Origin: an uncultured Collinsella sp.
GTDB lineage: Bacteria > Actinomycetota > Coriobacteriia > Coriobacteriales > Coriobacteriaceae
Direction: 5' to 3'
Assembly: GCA_902464175.1 (NCBI GenBank)
Contig: CABQHZ010000069.1
Coordinates: forward strand, 1-8,610
Length of the DNA stretch: 8,610 nucleotides
This document shows, in pieces, positions 1 through 7,434 of this stretch. The position numbers and the translations under genes are program-made. A model generated the notes under the pieces. It was not told where the DNA came from, did not search any database, and saw nothing but the letters and a program-made list of their open reading frames with translations. Positions within the stretch are counted from its first letter, which is position 1. Every line of letters starts with the position of its first letter.

Positions 1-2
1 CT

Positions 3-239
3 AATATTTCAAAGCTTAGAAACGGAAAGATAAAAGCTATTCGCCTAAAGACGCTCCTCGATATCTGTGATGAGCTTGATTGTCAACCGGGAGATATTAT
101 TCAGCGCGTGAGTGAGAAAGAGCTTGAGGAGCTTATTGTTGAGCGTGCAAAAAACGTTGTGAGGCAGATGCGGGACGGCGGAGGCAATGAGGCGTCGCTT
201 CCGACATCAGTCTTTGCTGTCGATTTGAGCGACGAGTAG
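3..239 (+). CDS. Cro/CI-type helix-turn-helix regulator, 3' part only
   Basis: The open frame enters from the left edge and ends at TAG 237-239, leaving 78 visible residues and no start codon. The first visible stretch, NISKLRNGKIKAIRLKTL, looks like the recognition helix and following helix of a small XRE/HTH_26-type DNA-binding domain. LLDICDELDCQPGDIIQ, which follows, is the hallmark last helix of that family. A charged helical tail (SEKELEELIVERAKNVVRQ) and a short acidic end (AVDLSDE) come after it. Such proteins bind operator DNA in the cytoplasm as transcription regulators. It is followed by its own terminator, so it is probably transcribed separately from the ABC operon downstream, though it could regulate it; that link is inference from position only. 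The family call is fairly secure and the target is unknown. The N-terminal part lies outside the window. Confidence 0.8.
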   Translation, partial: NISKLRNGKIKAIRLKTLLDICDELDCQPGDIIQRVSEKELEELIVERAKNVVRQMRDGGGNEASLPTSVFAVDLSDE

Positions 240-277
240 CTTAAGGCGAACAACTAAAACGAAATATCAGCGTGAAG

Positions 278-309
278 GGACCCGTGTCTAACACGGGTTC
301 TTTCTTTTA
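278..309 (+). terminator. Rho-independent terminator after the HTH gene
   Basis: Arms 278-287 and 291-300 form a 10-bp stem (one G-T pair) around the 3-nt loop CTA. The T-rich run TTTCTTTT follows. It sits 38 bases after the stop codon of the regulator gene and just before the promoter of the ABC operon, so it should insulate the two units. Confidence 0.85.
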
Positions 310-316
310 GATTATC

Positions 317-345
317 TTGACAAATATGAGTTATCGAAAAACAAT
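317..345 (+). promoter_or_regulatory. Sigma-70-like promoter of the ABC-2 operon
   Basis: A perfect -35 TTGACA lies at 317-322. A 17-base spacer separates it from AACAAT (340-345), which matches 4 of 6 bases of the -10 consensus. The gene start at 384 would give a 5' leader of roughly 30 bases. The -10 is imperfect, so the exact start site is uncertain. Confidence 0.55.
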
Positions 346-383
346 AACAACTATGGAAAACGATAAAGTAAAGAAGGAACGAT

Positions 384-1145
384 ATGAGCGGTTTTGCTAT
401 CAAGCGGAACGGGAGGCCAATGAACGTATCAACGATAAGGCTATCAAGGGTGTCAAAGCGCTATGGGAGGCGCCGCGTTTTGCATGACGTTTCCTTCGAG
501 GTACATCAGTCTGAGCTCTGCGCCCTTGTTGGTGCAAACGGGGCGGGCAAAAGCACGCTTATTAAAATCGTATTGGGCCTCTGTGAGCCATCGTCGGGGA
601 GCGTGGAGCTCTTTGGAGGCAAGTCGAAAAAAGAGCTGAGCCTGATGCGGACGCGTGTCGGCTATGTGCCAGATTCCTGCGGAGCATACCAATCCCTCAG
701 TGCGGCTGAGAATCTTCGGATCCGATGTGCGGAATGGGGGCTCGATGAGAAACGTGAGGTTCCTCGCGTCTTGGGCCTAGTCGGGCTGGACGTCGATGAG
801 AAAAAGAGCGTGAGCAGTTTTTCTCTGGGAATGAAACGGCGACTGGATATAGCTACGGCTTTATTGGGCGACACCGACGTACTAATTTTCGATGAGCCGG
901 CAAATGGATTGGATCCGTTGGGCATCGAGAGTATATGGGCCCTTATCGGTCGATTGAATCGGGAGCAGGGCAAAACCATGCTTATCTCTAGCCACGACTT
1001 GGATGAGCTGGCATCGGTTGCAACAAGCTGCCTGTTTCTTCATGACGGTGAACTGCTAAAAAAGGAATCGATGGACGTCATAAGGGATGAGGCGCCATCC
1101 CTAAAAGAGTATTACAGGCGCTTGATGAAGGCGGTCTCGCTATGA
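384..1145 (+). CDS. ABC-2 export system, ATP-binding protein
   Basis: This is a cytoplasmic nucleotide-binding subunit that powers the two permeases encoded next. Its 253 residues are a normal length for a single ABC domain without a long C-terminal extension. Visible motifs are Walker A GANGAGKST (50-58), signature FSLGMKRRL (146-154, the SLGM form usual in BcrA/LanF-like exporters), Walker B VLIFDEP (166-172), D-loop GLD (175-177) and switch His 204 in SSHD. The Q-loop reads GYVPDS, with Asp 97 where Gln or Glu is usual. The ATG at 384 has AAGGA at 374-378. An alternative ATG at 420 (12 residues shorter, starting MNVSTIRL) begins closer to the domain but has only a 3-base gap after GGGAGG. 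The stop overlaps the next start (ATGA, 1142-1145), indicating translational coupling. It could serve drug export, bacteriocin immunity or another ABC-2 role; the substrate is not visible. Confidence 0.9.
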   Translation: MSGFAIKRNGRPMNVSTIRLSRVSKRYGRRRVLHDVSFEVHQSELCALVGANGAGKSTLIKIVLGLCEPSSGSVELFGGKSKKELSLMRTRVGYVPDSCGAYQSLSAAENLRIRCAEWGLDEKREVPRVLGLVGLDVDEKKSVSSFSLGMKRRLDIATALLGDTDVLIFDEPANGLDPLGIESIWALIGRLNREQGKTMLISSHDLDELASVATSCLFLHDGELLKKESMDVIRDEAPSLKEYYRRLMKAVSL

Positions 1146-1966
1146 AGCGGGCGATCCATCCCATAAAGGCAGATATGATGCGTTTGCACAGGATATTTCC
1201 GGCGAAGTTTGGTCTTGCGCTTATGCTGGCGTTCGGCCTTCTCTTCGGCATCTTTCTAAAAAACGGAACAACGTTGCTCGCCTTTGGCTATGGCGTTTGT
1301 GGGGAGGATATTGGTTTCCTCTGGAATGCAATCGATCCTTCTGCGCCTGATGAGTCCCTTGCGCGCAGCGCTTTTGCCGGTACATCCCTGTTCGTTCCAC
1401 TCATCGTTTGTTTGGTGCTTTTACAGGAGCATGGCTATAAAGAGGGGCACCGAATTTCTTCGGCAAGAGGTCTCAACCGCTTTTATGGGGCTCTAGCCCA
1501 TGCATTTTCGTCTGCTTTAATAATTGGCGCAGCGTATAGCGCGCTTTGCCTTCTTCTTTTTGCAATAGCCATAATACGTGGAGGGCATAACTACTCGCAC
1601 AACATACTAACTGTATTTTTGCCTGCAATGATAGTCAACGCCGTATTGGTGATATCGGTTGCGCTGGAGACGGTGACCATCTATCGGATAACGGGCAGCG
1701 CTGTATTGAGCGGGGCCGTGGTGATAGTTGGATTTGTCATGAGCTTGACGCTCTACGGAGCCTTCCTTCAGACACCTATACCATCCTTGCGATGGATCTT
1801 CTTCCTTCCGGGGCCGTACCTTGGAGTCGGATGTGCCCTTGGGTATAGCGATATGGGGCAGCTGACGCTTCTGGGATATGGCGTGGCAGCCAGCTGTCTA
1901 TCGGTATTGATTTACGCTCTCTTGAGCTTTCGCGCTGGGGGTGTGCTCAATGGCTCGTCAGATTAA
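1142..1966 (+). CDS. ABC-2 type permease, first subunit
   Basis: An integral membrane protein of 274 residues, with about six hydrophobic segments near residues 22-39, 79-94, 118-145, 155-178, 186-208 and 241-263. Between the second and third segments, the charged stretch QEHGYKEGHRISSARGLNR resembles the E..xG....RG.xR cytoplasmic loop of ABC-2 permeases, which contacts the ATPase. The ATG overlaps the ATPase stop by four bases, and AAGGCGG just upstream can serve as ribosome-binding site. Its last 17 bases overlap the next permease gene. It probably forms a heterodimer with that protein. Sequence identity to named exporters cannot be judged here, so no substrate is given. The coding sequence is clearly A/T-richer than the amino-acid transport operon to the right. 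Confidence 0.85.
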   Translation: MKRAIHPIKADMMRLHRIFPAKFGLALMLAFGLLFGIFLKNGTTLLAFGYGVCGEDIGFLWNAIDPSAPDESLARSAFAGTSLFVPLIVCLVLLQEHGYKEGHRISSARGLNRFYGALAHAFSSALIIGAAYSALCLLLFAIAIIRGGHNYSHNILTVFLPAMIVNAVLVISVALETVTIYRITGSAVLSGAVVIVGFVMSLTLYGAFLQTPIPSLRWIFFLPGPYLGVGCALGYSDMGQLTLLGYGVAASCLSVLIYALLSFRAGGVLNGSSD

Positions 1967-2768
1967 AAGACTTATCCAGTCAGAATTGAAGCATGTGAGC
2001 AAATGGGCGTACGCCTTAATCCTGGTAATTTATGCGTACATGGTGATATTGCAGCTTAATTCTTTCCCGATGTGGTTCTGTAGCCTCCGTGAGAACAGTT
2101 TCTTGGGTTTTTTCCCAGACCCGACGCTTCGGCTATCGGCGGAGGATGTCCTTCTATTTGGCAATGCAGAGGTTTTTCGCGGTCTGCTGTTCAACGTAGC
2201 CCCGTTGGCCCATGCATTGTTCTTTCCGTTCATCGCGGCTTGCATTGTGCCGCGCTTTGTCAGTTCGGGCTTTGTCGAGGAACCGTGGGGGTTGTCGGAG
2301 GCTCGGGGAGGGAAGCGTGTGTGCGCTATCGTTGCGCGAGTGGTGCTATCTTCTTTTGCCCTTTTGGGCGCGTTTGTCCTGTCGAGTGTCGTTTTGTACT
2401 GTCTTAACTGCGCAATCGTTTCGGATGCTCAGCAGTATTTCAACCTGCATGTATTTTGCTATCGACTTGTTCTTGCTGCCGCTGCCTGCCTTGCATACGT
2501 GGTTTCTTGCGTAATCGTTGTTTCCTATTTTGGGTCCGGCTTCGGTCCGATTGGCATGCTGTTGCTTGTCAACGTCGTAGCGATCTACATACAGATCGGG
2601 GCCAATTCCATGCTTCCGCTTCCAGCCTCGATGCTCATGTGGATTTGCGGCGTGACCCCGTTGGGGAATGGTCAATGCATCTCGATTTTAATTGACTGCC
2701 TCATAAACGTAGCAAGCGTTTTTATCATTTGCTTTACTGTCGACCGATTGCGGTCGAGATTTCTCTGA
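1950..2768 (+). CDS. ABC-2 type permease, second subunit
   Basis: A membrane protein of 272 residues when started at ATG 1950. That start has a GGGGG run (1937-1941) eight bases upstream and gives the usual basic N-terminus MARQIKRL. A GTG at 1941 would add three residues but has no proper ribosome-binding site. Hydrophobic segments lie near residues 18-36, 84-101, 129-156, 171-194, 199-217 and 248-264. The loop FVEEPWGLSEARGGKR (108-123) matches the ABC-2 coupling-loop pattern seen in the previous gene. It is not a duplicate of that gene, so the transporter is a heteromer: one ATPase and two different permeases. This is the arrangement of LanFEG immunity transporters and several multidrug exporters. 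It is the last gene of the operon and is followed by the hairpin at 2809-2842. The family call is solid and the cargo is unknown. Confidence 0.85.
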   Translation: MARQIKRLIQSELKHVSKWAYALILVIYAYMVILQLNSFPMWFCSLRENSFLGFFPDPTLRLSAEDVLLFGNAEVFRGLLFNVAPLAHALFFPFIAACIVPRFVSSGFVEEPWGLSEARGGKRVCAIVARVVLSSFALLGAFVLSSVVLYCLNCAIVSDAQQYFNLHVFCYRLVLAAAACLAYVVSCVIVVSYFGSGFGPIGMLLLVNVVAIYIQIGANSMLPLPASMLMWICGVTPLGNGQCISILIDCLINVASVFIICFTVDRLRSRFL

Positions 2769-2808
2769 TTGTTTGTGAGGGATAATCATACCGAGCATAT
2801 CAAATACA

Positions 2809-2842
2809 GGGGGGCGGGCACCGTAGCTGGTGTCCGCCCCCC
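2809..2842. terminator. GC-rich hairpin between convergent operons
   Basis: A 14-bp stem (2809-2822 with 2829-2842, one G-T pair) closes a 6-base loop. It lies 40 bases after the rightward ABC-2 operon and 36 bases after the leftward amino-acid operon. There is no clear T-run on the + side. On the - strand the downstream side is moderately T-rich. It probably ends transcription from at least one side. The remaining bases of this gap hold nothing else I can identify. Confidence 0.65.
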
Positions 2843-2878
2843 CCGGCTTAGGAGGCTTTAACCTGAGTGGTTCGCGAG

Positions 2879-3688
2879 CTAGCGGGCCTGCTTTACCTTT
2901 GCCGCCGCCTCGACAAACGACTTCCACAGGTTAAAGTCGGTTTCGAGCGTCTTCCACGTGTACTCGGGATGCCATTGCACGCCTAGACAGAATGGTTGGC
3001 CTTCGACCTCGATGCACTCGGGAATACCGTCGGTTGCCTTGGCGACCAAGCGCGTGCTTTTACCCAGACGATCGACGCAGCAGTGATGTGCTGAGTTGGT
3101 CTGGATCAGTCTGTGGCCGCCAAGCGCGCGCTCCAGCAGCGAGCCCGGCATGACTTCGACAGGGTGCACGGGATCGTTGAGCACGTGGGTATGGCGCCAC
3201 TGTGTGCGGCCCTCGCGAGCGCCCAGGCTCGGCACGTCCATGCACAGAGTGCCGCCAGTGGCGACATTGAGCAACTGCGTGCCGCGGCAGGTGGTAAAGA
3301 GCGGCTTTTTGGCGCGGAGCACCTCGCCGACCAGCTTAAACTCAAAGCTATCGCGGATCTCACAGCAGAGGGTGGGGTCGTAGGGTCGATCATCGCCCCA
3401 ACGTTTGGGATTGACATCGGGGCCGCCGGGAATGGCGATGCCGTCGGCGATATCGACGTAATGACGGATGACCTCAATGTCCTCGGTGATGGACATCTGC
3501 AGCGGCAGGCCGCCGGCGGCAAGGATGGCATCGACAAAGACACTTGCGATTTCCTCGTTGGGGGAGAGCGTCTCGCTTAAAAACGGCTTTGCCTCTTCCC
3601 AACGCGGCGCGACGAGGATGAGTGGGCGGTCGGTGGGGGCGACGTCGACATGTGGGGTGTAGGACGATGAAGTGCGAGTTCCGATCAT
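2879..3688 (-). CDS. Peptidase C26 / gamma-glutamyl-gamma-aminobutyrate hydrolase-like (PuuD family)
   Basis: This is a cytoplasmic class-I glutamine-amidotransferase-fold hydrolase of the family that cleaves gamma-glutamyl bonds, such as gamma-Glu-GABA in putrescine breakdown. With the start at 3688 it has 269 residues, close to the family length. Visible motifs are GIAIPGGPDVNP (83-94, oxyanion region), DPTLCCEIRD (104-113), the nucleophile elbow TTCRGTQLLN with Cys134, and GVQWHPEY with His240 and Glu242 completing the triad. A second ATG at 3730 would add 14 residues and sits 10 bases after the transporter ATPase stop. Neither start has a convincing ribosome-binding site; I chose 3688 because the domain begins soon after. 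Extending further into the ATPase gene is unlikely. As last gene of the amino-acid ABC operon, it may process the imported substrate. The exact substrate is not shown by sequence. Confidence 0.88.
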   Translation of the reverse strand: MIGTRTSSSYTPHVDVAPTDRPLILVAPRWEEAKPFLSETLSPNEEIASVFVDAILAAGGLPLQMSITEDIEVIRHYVDIADGIAIPGGPDVNPKRWGDDRPYDPTLCCEIRDSFEFKLVGEVLRAKKPLFTTCRGTQLLNVATGGTLCMDVPSLGAREGRTQWRHTHVLNDPVHPVEVMPGSLLERALGGHRLIQTNSAHHCCVDRLGKSTRLVAKATDGIPECIEVEGQPFCLGVQWHPEYTWKTLETDFNLWKSFVEAAAKVKQAR

Positions 3689-3740
3689 AGGTGTTGCTTT
3701 CGAGTTTGGAGGGTCATGGCGAGCGAACATGGCAATTGGG

Positions 3741-4505
<765 letters not shown>

Positions 4506-4541
4506 GGTGCTCGGCTCCTTATGACTCAAAATGGTAAAGCG

Positions 4542-5375
4542 TTAGCGGATGATGGTCGCGCCGGTCTTGTGCGAAACGTAGACAGCGGCCTTGTTGATCG
4601 CGACGTTGATGAGGATGTAGATGACCGCGATCACCAGGTAGACCGACACGAGGGCGTCGTAGTTGGTAATGAGCACGCGGGCATTTTGCATGAGGTCGGG
4701 GTAGCTCACCACGTAGGCGACGGTGGTGTCTTTGACTACGACCACGAGCTGCGAAATCAACGACGGAATGATAAATCGAATAGCTTGGGGCAATACGATT
4801 TTAAAGGTGATTTTGGCCTTGGAGAGACCGAGCGCCTGGGCTGCCTCGACCTGACCGCGCGGCACGGCGTTGACGCCGGCGCGGAAGATCTCGGCAAGTA
4901 CGCCGGCCGCAGCGAGCGCGACGGGAAGCGTGAGCATCCAAAACGACGGCAGTGAAATCTTGTACTGAGGCAGCACCAAAAAGAAGAAGTAGATGAACAG
5001 CAGGCTCGGCACGCCACGGAAGAAATCGGTGAGCACGCGGCAGACCAGCTGCAGCGGCTTGATGTCGCTGGTACGGCCGAGCATGAGGGCTAAGCCCAGC
5101 ACCAGCGCGATGGCGCCTGCGGTGAGCGCGACCTTTACCGTGCCCTCAAAACCGGCAAGCAAGAACTTCCAGGTGGTGAGGTGCGTAAAGAAATACCAAT
5201 AGTGGACCGAAAGCTGACCAGTCACATAAAAGCGCTGCAGTACGACGGCGACGAGCGCGACCACGGCAACGAGCGAGATGGCGGTGCCGATGCGAATTTT
5301 GGCGCGCATCTTGGGGCCGGGAGCCTCGTAGAGCGCATCGCGCATGGTGAGCGCGGGAGAGTAATGCTTGCTCAT
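4542..5375 (-). CDS. Polar amino-acid ABC transporter permease (GluD-like, second)
   Basis: A membrane permease of 277 residues. It has an N-terminal cytoplasmic tail, a first membrane helix (about 30-47), then the core HisM/GlnP-type domain starting near FEGTVKVALTAG (76-87). The coupling EAA loop is clear: EAAQALGLSKAKITFKIVLP (177-196), preceded by AGVNAVPRGQ. Further segments lie near 86-100, 122-137, 146-165, 200-224 and 243-263. It is longer at the N-terminus than the first permease, the pattern of the GluC/GluD pair of corynebacterial glutamate uptake. The ATG overlaps the preceding permease stop (ATGA, 5372-5375) and is preceded by GAGGA, so the two are translationally coupled and probably form the heterodimeric channel. 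Transport direction is inward, together with the binding protein and ATPase of this operon. Confidence 0.93.
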   Translation of the reverse strand: MSKHYSPALTMRDALYEAPGPKMRAKIRIGTAISLVAVVALVAVVLQRFYVTGQLSVHYWYFFTHLTTWKFLLAGFEGTVKVALTAGAIALVLGLALMLGRTSDIKPLQLVCRVLTDFFRGVPSLLFIYFFFLVLPQYKISLPSFWMLTLPVALAAAGVLAEIFRAGVNAVPRGQVEAAQALGLSKAKITFKIVLPQAIRFIIPSLISQLVVVVKDTTVAYVVSYPDLMQNARVLITNYDALVSVYLVIAVIYILINVAINKAAVYVSHKTGATIIR

Positions 5376-6031
5376 CGGAGGATCCTCACCTTCTTATCGA
5401 TGTAGTTGCCAATGTGGCTCACCACAAAGGCCGTGCCCAGGTAGCCGAGCACCGAGATAAAGAACGCGGCGACGCCGCCAAGCGAGCGCGTGTTGATGTA
5501 GCTCACCACGCCGGTGAGCTCCTGCGGTTTAAGTGGCACCTGACTGCCGAGCGCGGTGGTGAGCATGACGGCGATAAAGAGGTTGGTCATGGGCAGTACG
5601 CTCGAGCGCAGCGCCTGCGGAATCACGATCTTGGCGAGGATGCGGTTAAAGCTCATGCCGAGCGAACGTGCGGCTTCGACCTGACCGACGCCAACAGTGT
5701 TGATGCCACTCATGAAGTTCTCGGAGCCAAAGGCCGAGCCCAAAAGGACCGTGGCGACGATAACGCAGGTGCGGTAGGGCAGGACGACCTTGAGCGGCGG
5801 CAGCGCATAGACGACGATGATGAGCAGTGCGATGCCGGGGATGTTACGGAAGACCTGGACATACAGGTCGCCAAAGACGCGCAGCGGCTTGAGCGGCGAC
5901 ACGCGCATCACGGTGACGGCGACGGCCAGCACCATGGCGATGGCAAATGACTCAAGCGTCATGCTCCAGGTTGCTAGCAGCGCGTCGATGTAGTTCTGGC
6001 CATAGAGCGACCAGAGCTCGGAGAGACTCAT
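5372..6031 (-). CDS. Polar amino-acid ABC transporter permease (GluC-like, first)
   Basis: A membrane permease of 219 residues, the standard length for the HisMQ/GlnP family. MTLESFAIAMVLAVAVTVMR (24-43) is the typical first core helix. FRNIPGIALLIIVVYALPP (61-79) is the conserved R.xPxL-like segment. The EAA coupling loop spans about 119-140 (EAARSLGMSFNRILAKIVIP), preceded by SGINTVGVGQ. GGGAGG at 6037-6042 (minus strand) lies five bases before the ATG at 6031. It follows the binding-protein gene after a 138-base gap that contains a hairpin, and its last four bases overlap the second permease. It pairs with that permease in the membrane. The family assignment is secure, and the glutamate-versus-glutamine preference is not determinable from this subunit. 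Confidence 0.93.
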   Translation of the reverse strand: MSLSELWSLYGQNYIDALLATWSMTLESFAIAMVLAVAVTVMRVSPLKPLRVFGDLYVQVFRNIPGIALLIIVVYALPPLKVVLPYRTCVIVATVLLGSAFGSENFMSGINTVGVGQVEAARSLGMSFNRILAKIVIPQALRSSVLPMTNLFIAVMLTTALGSQVPLKPQELTGVVSYINTRSLGGVAAFFISVLGYLGTAFVVSHIGNYIDKKVRILR

Positions 6032-6052
6032 GCGGACCTCCCGCCGGTAAGG

Positions 6053-6081
6053 AAAGGGGCTCCCGTGTGTACGGAAGCCCC
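6053..6081 (-). terminator. Intercistronic hairpin between binding protein and permeases (attenuator)
   Basis: On the minus strand an 11-position stem (6071-6081 with 6056-6066, one mismatch, 4-base loop) is followed by TTTCC. It lies between the binding-protein stop and the first permease. A weak terminator or 3'-end stabilising stem at this point is common in binding-protein transporters, where the soluble receptor is needed in excess over the membrane complex. The short T-run suggests partial read-through. The rest of the gap (6082-6169) shows nothing else. Confidence 0.6.
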
Positions 6082-6169
6082 GACAACTCAGTGAGGAAAC
6101 AGTTTATCGCAATAAAGCGCATCGTGCGTTTCCATATGGTTTCGTTGCGGCCGTTACCAGGCTCCCTGC

Positions 6170-7165
6170 CTAGGCGCCGATCTCGGGCAGCTCGGGAACA
6201 TTGGTGTCGCCCGTACGGTCGCCGATGCAGATCTGCCACAGCTCGGTCCAGGTGCCGTCGTCCTCGATCTTCTTAAGGAAGTCGTTGACAAAGGCGACGC
6301 CGTCGGAATCGAGCGGCAGGCCGATGCCGTAGGGCTCCTTGTTGCCGAAAGGCTTGCCGGCAATCTTGTACTTGCCGGGCTCACGGACCAGGGCGCTCTG
6401 CTGCATGTTGTTGTCGATGACGTAGGCGTCAACGCGACCCTGCTGAAGTGCCTGACGGGCCTCCTCGTCGGTCTTGAACTCCTGCTGGCTGGCCTTGGGA
6501 GCGAACTCCTCCAGGATGGCGGGGCCGTTGGAGCCAGACTGGACGGCGACGTTCTTGTCGGCCAGGTCGTCGACGCTCTTAATGTCGTCGTTATCGGCGA
6601 GCACCAGGATGGCCTGCTGGGTGTAGTAGTAGGGACCGGCAAAGGAGACGAGTTTCTTGCGCTCGTCAGTGATGGTGTAGGTGGCAAAGACGGCGTCTAC
6701 CTGGCCGTTCTGCAGGACCGACTCGCGCGTGTCCGAGGTCACCTGGGTAATCTCGACCTTGTTCTCGCCCAGAATGTAGTTGGACAGGAGCTGTGCGATA
6801 CCGGCATCGAAGCCGCGGGTCTGACCGTCTTTTTCGTTGAGGAGGGAGAAGAGCGTGGAGGTCTGAACGCCACCGATCTTAAAGACGCCGGCATCCTTGA
6901 CGGCCGTCGCCCAGGTGCTGGCGGCGATGGCGTCGTCATCGGCCTTGGGGCCGTTGTCGACGAGCTTGTCGAATGCCTTGGCGTCGAGCGTGGTGGAAGT
7001 CTCGGTATCATTGGAGCTCTTGGAGGAGCCGGCGGCGGAACCCTTGTCGGCCTCGGCGCTGGTGTCGGAGCAGCCGGCAAGACCAAGGCCGGCGACGGTT
7101 GCGAAGGTGGCGGCAACGAAGCCGCGGCGGTCGAGAACGACCTGCTGGGAGAGGTTCTTGCTCAT
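6170..7165 (-). CDS. Polar amino-acid ABC transporter substrate-binding lipoprotein (SBP_bac_3)
   Basis: This is the extracytoplasmic receptor of the uptake system, 331 residues. The N-terminus has twin arginines in LDRRGFV (11-17), a hydrophobic stretch and the lipobox LAGC, with Cys32 as lipid anchor, so it is probably a Tat-exported lipoprotein. A Ser/Thr/Asp-rich linker (about 33-60) follows. The family-3 fold then shows GFDAGIAQLL (118-127), DAVFATYTITDERK (157-170, with Arg169 the usual ligand-carboxylate contact), FAGPYYYTQ (175-183), VAVQSGSNG (206-214), GRVDAYVIDN (243-252) and EPYGIGLP (277-284). GAAAGGTG (7173-7180) lies seven bases before the ATG. It is the first gene of the operon. 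The motifs fit glutamate, glutamine or related polar amino acids; the ligand itself is an inference. Confidence 0.93.
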   Translation of the reverse strand: MSKNLSQQVVLDRRGFVAATFATVAGLGLAGCSDTSAEADKGSAAGSSKSSNDTETSTTLDAKAFDKLVDNGPKADDDAIAASTWATAVKDAGVFKIGGVQTSTLFSLLNEKDGQTRGFDAGIAQLLSNYILGENKVEITQVTSDTRESVLQNGQVDAVFATYTITDERKKLVSFAGPYYYTQQAILVLADNDDIKSVDDLADKNVAVQSGSNGPAILEEFAPKASQQEFKTDEEARQALQQGRVDAYVIDNNMQQSALVREPGKYKIAGKPFGNKEPYGIGLPLDSDGVAFVNDFLKKIEDDGTWTELWQICIGDRTGDTNVPELPEIGA

Positions 7166-7208
7166 GGGAGAACACCTTTCTCAATAAAATCCCTAGCGGT
7201 TGAGTAGA

Positions 7209-7238
7209 GTTATACCCTATCCCGCTCAAATGGGTCAA
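7209..7238 (-). promoter_or_regulatory. Promoter of the amino-acid uptake operon
   Basis: On the minus strand TTGACC (7233-7238) and TATAAC (7209-7214) are separated by 18 bases. Each matches the sigma-70 consensus at five of six positions. They lie 44 bases or more upstream of the binding-protein ATG. No convincing operator or riboswitch structure is seen in the leader. Confidence 0.7.
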
Positions 7239-7280
7239 CACGAAATAACTCAGAAACATACTTGCCTTATGGGTAATTCT

Positions 7281-7315
7281 ACCTACCAAAAAGGGACAGG
7301 TTTATTTTGGCAGGT
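7281..7315. repeat. REP-like hairpin A with GGGACAGG loop
   Basis: Arms 7281-7291 and 7305-7315 pair over 11 positions with one mismatch (A7285 against C7311). They enclose a 13-base loop that contains GGGACAGG. The loop motif recurs as GGGGACGGG in the hairpin at 7468-7494. Short intergenic palindromes of this type look like REP sequences mobilised by a Y1 transposase encoded elsewhere. That origin is inference; only the structure is visible. Confidence 0.55.
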
Positions 7316-7389
7316 TTTATCTGGGCAAACGTCGGTTATTGCTGCCGAGATAGCGTTTTGCGGACGGCGTGGTCGCTCGCGGCGGTCGC

Positions 7390-7427
7390 TATAATGGCGG
7401 CAACGCGACACATATATAAGTAAGGAG
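7390..7427 (+). promoter_or_regulatory. Orphan -10 element and Shine-Dalgarno
   Basis: A perfect TATAAT (7390-7395) has no recognisable -35 at normal spacing. It is followed by AAGGAG (7422-7427) seven bases before the ATG at 7435. Together these look like the start region of a real rightward gene, although only 36 codons follow. The sequence between hairpin A and this element (7316-7389) holds nothing else I can assign. Confidence 0.45.
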
Positions 7428-7434
7428 ATCGCGT

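Noticed and set aside
1284..1496. Alternative + frame inside the first ABC-2 permease
   Set aside because: It is a shadow frame within a clear membrane-protein gene and has no independent translation start signal.
384..2768. Definite lantibiotic immunity (LanFEG) assignment
   Set aside because: Gene order fits, but no lantibiotic precursor, LanI or modification enzyme is seen, and many ABC-2 exporters share this layout.
5414..5950. A 178-codon open frame on the + strand
   Set aside because: It is fully antisense to the first permease, with low-complexity His/Asp/Gly content and no recognisable fold.
7166..7208. Riboswitch or leader peptide before the binding-protein gene
   Set aside because: The leader is only about 40 bases long and shows no stable stem or short coding frame with a ribosome-binding site.
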